In this document: positions 5,635 to 13,070 of the stretch, piece after piece
Position numbering within the stretch: position 1 is the first letter of the stretch
How the letters are laid out: every line of letters starts with the position of its first letter
NCBI GenBank assembly: GCA_050701635.1
Contig: JBOGDF010000141.1
Location: 1-13,070, forward strand
Direction of reading: 5' to 3'
DNA from: WHSM01 sp050701635
GTDB lineage: Bacteria > Actinomycetota > Actinomycetes > Mycobacteriales > Micromonosporaceae
DNA: 13,070 nucleotides
Translations under genes and position numbers: made by a program
Notes under the pieces: model-generated
Databases searched by the model: none
What the model saw: only the letters and a program-made list of their open reading frames with translations
What the model was told of the DNA's origin: nothing

Positions 5635-6255
5635 CTATGCGGTGGCAGCCGCAATCGCCGACAACCCCAACGCAACCAGGCTCAACAGCACACCCGCGCC
5701 ACCGGTCGCGATCGCGGCGATCGAGACGCCCTTCCCGGTCACCTCGCCCCCGGAACCAGCCACCTGACGCAGCCCCAGCAGACCAAGCGTCACGGCGCCG
5801 AGGCCCATCACCAGCGGCAACCCGGCCAGCGGCCACCAGCAACATCCGGTCAGTGCCAGCAGGCAGGACGCGATACCGCTGATCAGGCCGCCCGTACCCA
5901 TGCCGCTGTTGGTGGGCGGTAGGTGGGGCGTCGCCAGCACGTACCCGGCTGGCTGGGTCTGGTACGGGCTCTGGGTCTGGTACGCCGGCTGCGCCGGTCT
6001 CGGCGCCACCGGCTGTGCGGCCACGGGCTGCGCTGCCGGTTGTGCCGCGACCGGCTGCGCTGCCGGCGGTGCAGGCGGAGCCGGGGTGGGCGCTGACGGC
6101 GCGGCTGGCGGGGTTGGCGTCGCCTCAGGCTCTTCGGCTGAGGCTTGGCCCGCCTCGGGCATCGGCGTCACCGGCGGCATCGGCGGTACGGACGGAAAGC
6201 CGCCCGGAGACGACGCCGCTCCCGGATCCGGGGTGGACCCAGGCTGCTCGGTCAT
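5635..6255 (-). CDS. Pro/Ala-rich two-TM membrane protein, DUF4190-like
   Basis: The product has 206 residues in two parts. Residues 1-115 are a low-complexity tail rich in Pro, Ala and Gln, with an Ala-Gln-Pro repeat (65-84) and two YQTQ copies (92-101). Residues 118-206 hold two hydrophobic segments, about 123-163 (with the unusual cluster CCWWP) and 177-203, separated by a short LRQVAGSGGEVTGKG link. This pattern of two hydrophobic segments around a short polar, Gly-rich link resembles DUF4190, a family of unknown function that is frequent in actinobacteria. The ATG at 6255 is preceded by GGAGGAG four nt upstream, so the start is clear. It lies 92 nt after a smaller gene of the same general architecture. 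The tail is probably cytoplasmic and disordered. No enzymatic motif is visible. Confidence 0.8.
   Translation of the reverse strand: MTEQPGSTPDPGAASSPGGFPSVPPMPPVTPMPEAGQASAEEPEATPTPPAAPSAPTPAPPAPPAAQPVAAQPAAQPVAAQPVAPRPAQPAYQTQSPYQTQPAGYVLATPHLPPTNSGMGTGGLISGIASCLLALTGCCWWPLAGLPLVMGLGAVTLGLLGLRQVAGSGGEVTGKGVSIAAIATGGAGVLLSLVALGLSAIAAATA
6004..6063 (-). repeat. Ala-Gln-Pro coding repeat
   Basis: Residues 65-84 of the Pro/Ala-rich membrane protein consist of AAQPVA- and AAQPAA-type units in tandem. At DNA level the units are imperfect, with varied codons, so it looks like a compositional linker and not a recently expanded microsatellite. Confidence 0.6.
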
Positions 6256-6347
6256 CGAACTCCTCCTCCGCAGGACGCATGCCAGGGGCGGTGCCGTACC
6301 ACCTCGCTGCCGGCAGACAGCCTACGCGGTCACCGGCGGATCGGCCG

Positions 6348-6689
6348 CTACCCGGCACCCGGGGCGAGCCGCATGATGCCGGTGATCGCCGCTAGCACCA
6401 GCACGGTGACCACGATCAGGATCGCCGCCCACGCCAGCCGCTCACCGGTGCGCAGCAGCTTGTAGCCGGTCAGGAAGCCGTTGGCGGCGCGCATCTCCGC
6501 TCGGGACTGCCGCGCCAGCAACAGCGCGACCACGGCGGGGATCACGCCGCCGATCGTCACCGCCGTACACAGCGCCACGATGCCGAGCGCGAGCACAGCA
6601 CGGGCTTTGGTGGCGCGTACCGGATCGGGATCCGCCGGGTGACGGCCCGGGGGTTGCGCCGCGAGCGCGGCCGGCTGCCCCGGATGCAC
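6348..6689 (-). CDS. Small two-TM membrane protein, DUF4190-like
   Basis: The product has 113 residues. A short Pro/Ala-rich N-terminus (1-27) is followed by hydrophobic segment one (about 31-58), a polar link, LARQSRAEMRAANGFLTGYKLLRTGER (59-84), and hydrophobic segment two (about 84-107). Two membrane spans around a positively charged, Gly-containing link match the DUF4190-type architecture. I chose the GTG at 6689 because GGAGG lies six nt upstream; an earlier in-frame GTG at 6719 would add ten residues but lacks a comparable site. It lies 71 nt after the tetR-type gene and 92 nt before the larger two-TM gene. It may be co-transcribed with either, although a weak stem (6720-6733) precedes it. 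Function is unknown. Confidence 0.7.
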   Translation of the reverse strand: MHPGQPAALAAQPPGRHPADPDPVRATKARAVLALGIVALCTAVTIGGVIPAVVALLLARQSRAEMRAANGFLTGYKLLRTGERLAWAAILIVVTVLVLAAITGIMRLAPGAG

Positions 6690-6760
6690 GGCCCACCTCC
6701 CGACTCGTCGCTGTGCCACCTGCCGGGCGGCAGCTCCATCATGCCGCAGCCGCGCACCCG

Positions 6761-7390
6761 TCAGCGCGGGGCGTCCGACCCGGGGTCGGAACGGGGAGTG
6801 AGACCGATGAGGAGCTGATCGACGATCCGCTCGGCGAGCGCCTCACGGCGTACCCGGGGAAACATCCGCATCGCCGTCACCGAGACCATCGGGCTGCTCA
6901 ACATCGCGGTGGTGAGCTCGATGTCAAGGTCGACGCGCAGCTCGCCGCTGGCGATCCCCCGGCGAAGCACGTCGCGGATCGCCTCGCGCCGGCCGTCGAC
7001 CATCTCGCCGTACCTCGCGGAAAGCTCGGGGTTGCGCTTGATTTCCGGGAGTACGGCGAGCAGCACCTGGCCCTCCGGGCTGTCGCTGGCGCTCCCGATC
7101 CGGCGCAGTACGGTGACCAGGTCGTCGCGTACCGACCGGCCGGACAGCCGCGGCGTCGGACCCTTCAGGCACGCCACCGCCTCGATCACAAGCGCTTCCT
7201 TGTTGGGCCAGCGCCGGTAGATGGTCGCCTTGCCGACGCCGGCGCGCGCGGCCACCGCCTCCATCGACAGCGCCTCGATCGTCGTCCCCTGCACCAGCAG
7301 GTCGAGTACGGCCTCGATGATCGCTTCGCTGGCACGGGTGCTGCGCGGCCGGCCTACCGGTCGCGCCGCACCCGTCTCCGTCGTCGTCAC
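6761..7390 (-). CDS. TetR/AcrR-family transcriptional regulator
   Basis: The product is 209 residues, normal for the family. The N-terminal DNA-binding domain is clear: GRPRSTRASEAIIEAVLDLL (13-32) as helix 1, then the helix-turn-helix from SMEAVAARAGVGKATIYRRW (42-61), with the family signature GVGKATIYRRWPNKEALV. The all-helical C-terminal half is of the drug-sensing and dimerising type and does not reveal a ligand. The start is GTG at 7390, with GGAG nine nt upstream. It lies 18 nt after the MFS gene on the same strand, so the two very likely form one operon in which the regulator controls its own pump. Candidate binding sites are the two 19-bp palindromes at 9009-9027 and 9062-9080. Confidence 0.93.
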   Translation of the reverse strand: MTTTETGAARPVGRPRSTRASEAIIEAVLDLLVQGTTIEALSMEAVAARAGVGKATIYRRWPNKEALVIEAVACLKGPTPRLSGRSVRDDLVTVLRRIGSASDSPEGQVLLAVLPEIKRNPELSARYGEMVDGRREAIRDVLRRGIASGELRVDLDIELTTAMLSSPMVSVTAMRMFPRVRREALAERIVDQLLIGLTPRSDPGSDAPR

Positions 7391-7408
7391 GTGGCTATTC
7401 TCCGTGCC

Positions 7409-8992
7409 TCAGTGGGCCTGGGCCAGTTCCGGCTCGCCGGCGGGCGCCGGTGGTGTCGCCGGCTCCACGGTCTCGGCCGGCCGGCGGCCCGGCAGCCACC
7501 GCAGCGCCACCAGTACGCCCACCAGGGTCACCAGCACTCCACCGGCGGCGGACCAGTGGATCGCCGCGACGAACGCCTCGTTGGCGGCGCTCAGCAGCGG
7601 GTCGGCGGACGGGCCGATGCGTTCGGCGACAGCGTACGTGCCGGCCAGCGACTCCTTGGCGGTCTCCTGCGCGGCGGCCGGCAGCGCCGCCACGTCGGAC
7701 GAGATCCGCTCCCGGTACGCCGAGGACAGCACCGATCCCAGCACCGCGACCCCGAGCGCCCCACCGACCTGGCGGATCGTGTTGTTCACCGCCGAGCCGA
7801 CGCCGGCCTTTTCGCGGGGCAGCGTCGACATCACCGACTCGGTAGCCGACGGGATCACCAGCGCCATGCCGGTGCCCTGCAGGAAGAAGCAGAGCAACAG
7901 GAACCAGATCGCGGTGTCGGCTTCCACGATCACGAAACCACCGGTCGCGATCGCGACCAGCAGCATCGCCACCGCGGAGACGGCGCGGGGACCGTACCGC
8001 TTGACCAGGTTGGAGCTCACCGGTGCGAACACCAACTGCGCAACAGCGAACGGCAGGAACATCAGGCCGGCTTCCAGTGCGGTGTGGCCGCGTACCAGCT
8101 GCAGGTAGAAGGAGGCGAAGAAGAACGTACCCATCGCGCCGAAGAAGACCAGCCCCACGATCGCCACCGCGGCGGAGAACCGGGGATCGCGGAACAGCTT
8201 CACGTCCAGGGCGGGGAAGGAGATGCTCCGCTCGTACGCGATAAAGCCGGCCAGCAGCGCGGCACCCAGCGCGATCGGGCCCCACACCGTCGGGGTGCTC
8301 CACTCGCCGGTCTCGCCGCCCTCGATGATGCCGTACACCAGCGCGACCAGGCCGAGGATCGACAGCCCGACGCCGACCAGGTCGATACGGCCGGGGTGCG
8401 GGTTGCGGGACTCCGGCACCAGCAGCGTCGCCACCACCAGCCCGACCAGCAGGATCGGTACGTTGATCAGGAACACCGAGCCCCACCAGAAGCGCTCCAG
8501 CAGGGCACCGCCGACGATCGGGCCGATCGCCACGGCGAGCCCGACCGAGCCGGCCCAGACACCGATCGCCTTGGCGCGCTCCTTCGGGTCGAACACGTTG
8601 GTGATGATGGACAGCGTCGCGGGCAGGATCGCCGCGCCGCCAATGCCCATCAGCGCCCGGGCGCCGATCAGCTGCTCCGGGCTCTGGGCGTACGCCGAGA
8701 CCAGCGACGCCAGCCCGAACAGCACCATGCCGAGCAGCAGCATGCGCTTGCGGCCGAACCGGTCGCCGAGCACGCCGAAGGTGAACAGCAACCCCGCGAA
8801 GACCAGGGTGTACGAGTTGATCGACCACGCCAGCTCGCTCTGGGTCGCCCCCAGCCCGTGGACCGGGTTGGCGATCGCCTTCATCGCCACGTTCAGCACG
8901 GTGTTGTCCAGCACCACCACCAGCAGGCTGACCACGAGCACCGCGAGAATGGACCAGCGCCGCGGGTGACCGGCGGCTTCCGTTGGCTCCAC
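7409..8992 (-). CDS. DHA2-family (14-TM) MFS drug/H+ antiporter
   Basis: The product is 527 residues, typical of the EmrB/QacA branch with 14 membrane spans. It is an inner-membrane exporter expected to exchange a drug or metabolite for protons. Family motifs are LDNTVLNVA in the first span (28-36, motif D1), GVLGDRFGRKR after span 2 (73-83, motif A) and the motif C block around GLAVAIGPIVGG in span 5 (151-162), followed by the family-typical FLINVPI. A Pro/Ala-rich C-terminal tail follows the last span. The start is GTG at 8992, with GGGGAG about five nt upstream. The tetR-type gene follows by 18 nt. The substrate cannot be told from sequence: antibiotics, dyes or an own secondary metabolite are all possible. 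Confidence 0.95.
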   Translation of the reverse strand: MEPTEAAGHPRRWSILAVLVVSLLVVVLDNTVLNVAMKAIANPVHGLGATQSELAWSINSYTLVFAGLLFTFGVLGDRFGRKRMLLLGMVLFGLASLVSAYAQSPEQLIGARALMGIGGAAILPATLSIITNVFDPKERAKAIGVWAGSVGLAVAIGPIVGGALLERFWWGSVFLINVPILLVGLVVATLLVPESRNPHPGRIDLVGVGLSILGLVALVYGIIEGGETGEWSTPTVWGPIALGAALLAGFIAYERSISFPALDVKLFRDPRFSAAVAIVGLVFFGAMGTFFFASFYLQLVRGHTALEAGLMFLPFAVAQLVFAPVSSNLVKRYGPRAVSAVAMLLVAIATGGFVIVEADTAIWFLLLCFFLQGTGMALVIPSATESVMSTLPREKAGVGSAVNNTIRQVGGALGVAVLGSVLSSAYRERISSDVAALPAAAQETAKESLAGTYAVAERIGPSADPLLSAANEAFVAAIHWSAAGGVLVTLVGVLVALRWLPGRRPAETVEPATPPAPAGEPELAQAH

Positions 8993-9008
8993 TACGTCTC
9001 CCCTATCG

Positions 9009-9027
9009 ATACATCTACGTCTCGTAT
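9009..9027 (-). promoter_or_regulatory. Operator-like palindrome 1 (promoter-distal to the -35)
   Basis: A 19-bp site with half-sites ATACA and CGTAT separated by 9 nt. It shares CGTCTCGTAT exactly with the second site at 9062-9080. It lies 17 bp upstream of the MFS start codon, just downstream of the predicted transcription start. It is the likely binding site of the adjacent TetR-type protein. Confidence 0.55.
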
Positions 9028-9040
9028 TTAGTCAGTGCCG

Positions 9041-9069
9041 ACGCTACCGCCGGCATTTCCAATACGGAA
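9041..9069 (-). promoter_or_regulatory. Candidate promoter of the MFS-tetR operon
   Basis: The minus strand shows TTCCGT (9069-9064), a 17-nt spacer and TAGCGT (9046-9041). Both hexamers are moderate matches. The -35 falls inside palindrome 2 and the predicted start (near 9034) lies just before palindrome 1, which would suit repression. An alternative -10, TAAATA at 9030-9025, overlaps palindrome 1 but has no -35. Confidence 0.35.
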
Positions 9070-9080
9070 CCGTCTCGTAT
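9062..9080 (-). promoter_or_regulatory. Operator-like palindrome 2 (upstream)
   Basis: A 19-bp site with perfect half-sites ATACG and CGTAT separated by 9 nt, purine-rich on one side and pyrimidine-rich on the other. Its centre lies 53 bp from that of palindrome 1, close to five helical turns, so both would face the same side of the DNA. It overlaps the candidate -35. Confidence 0.6.
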
Positions 9081-9182
9081 CAAAAGTGACCCCACTCACG
9101 TCCCGATGCTGCCCCACGCCACCCGCCCGCGGCTTGTACGAAACCGCCACCGGCCACCACCCGAAACCGGGCGCACGCTAAA

Positions 9183-9214
9183 CGGCCGGCCACCCGGGAT
9201 GGGGTGACCGGCCG
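9183..9214 (-). terminator. rpoC (rpo operon) terminator
   Basis: The transcript forms a 13-bp stem, CGGCCGGUCACCC / GGGUGGCCGGCCG, with one U-G wobble and a 6-nt loop CAUCCC, followed by GUUUAG (a short U-run). It begins 32 nt after the rpoC stop codon. It is one of the strongest hairpins in the window. Confidence 0.85.
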
Positions 9215-9246
9215 CCGCGTAGCGCTGCTACCAGCCGAAACGGTTG

Positions 9247-13070
<3,824 letters not shown>

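Noticed and set aside
5459..5845. 128-codon minus-strand frame overlapping the 206-residue gene and running over the str promoter
   Set aside because: Overlaps a better gene in another frame, Arg/Gly-rich, no ribosome-binding site, and crosses a strong promoter.
6004..6063. Ala-Gln-Pro repeat as a possible variable-number tandem repeat
   Set aside because: Units are imperfect at DNA level with varied codons, typical of a low-complexity linker.
6713..9031. 772-codon plus-strand frame opposite the MFS and tetR genes
   Set aside because: Spans two real minus-strand genes and their gap; composition is extreme in Arg, Gln, His and Asp, as expected of a shadow.

Overview
The window comes from a high-GC Gram-positive genome, an actinomycete. 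The GC content is very high, GTG starts are common (rpsL, fusA, tuf, both efflux genes), and RpoC carries a long coiled-coil insertion near its N-terminus of the kind known from actinobacterial beta-prime subunits. The protein sequences and the order rpoC ... rpsL-rpsG-fusA-tuf / rpsJ-rplC fit a filamentous actinomycete. Micromonosporaceae is my best guess, held loosely. Every gene I accept lies on the minus strand, so transcription runs from high to low coordinates.

Layout in the direction of transcription. (1) 13070-9247: rpoC, complete except for about 20 N-terminal residues, with a strong hairpin terminator at 9214-9183. (2) 9080-6761: an efflux cassette, a 14-TM DHA2-type MFS transporter followed 18 nt later by a TetR-family regulator. 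Its promoter region holds two 19-bp operator-like palindromes 53 bp apart. (3) 6689-5635: two small proteins of the DUF4190-like, two-membrane-segment type, one with a long Pro/Ala-rich N-terminal tail. (4) 5548-785: the str operon (rpsL, rpsG, fusA, tuf) with a clear promoter, a leader of about 318 nt, and a UUCG-capped hairpin terminator. (5) 719-1: the start of the S10 operon (rpsJ, then the first 28 codons of rplC), with its own promoter(s) and a leader of about 280 nt.

The core is translation and transcription machinery: the catalytic RNA polymerase subunit, S12 and S7 of the decoding side, elongation factors G and Tu, and S10 and L3. The efflux cassette and the two small membrane proteins are the accessory material between the rpo and str operons.

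The most interesting non-coding signal is a 27-nt element, identical in both copies, in the leaders of the str operon (5344-5370) and the S10 operon (488-514). It folds into a hairpin in both. In the rpsL leader it overlaps a second hairpin, so the two folds exclude each other. The element could coordinate the two ribosomal operons. The most interesting coding signal is S12, which has Arg at position 88 (the Lys88 streptomycin-resistance site) and Ala at position 70, where actinobacterial S12 usually has Glu.
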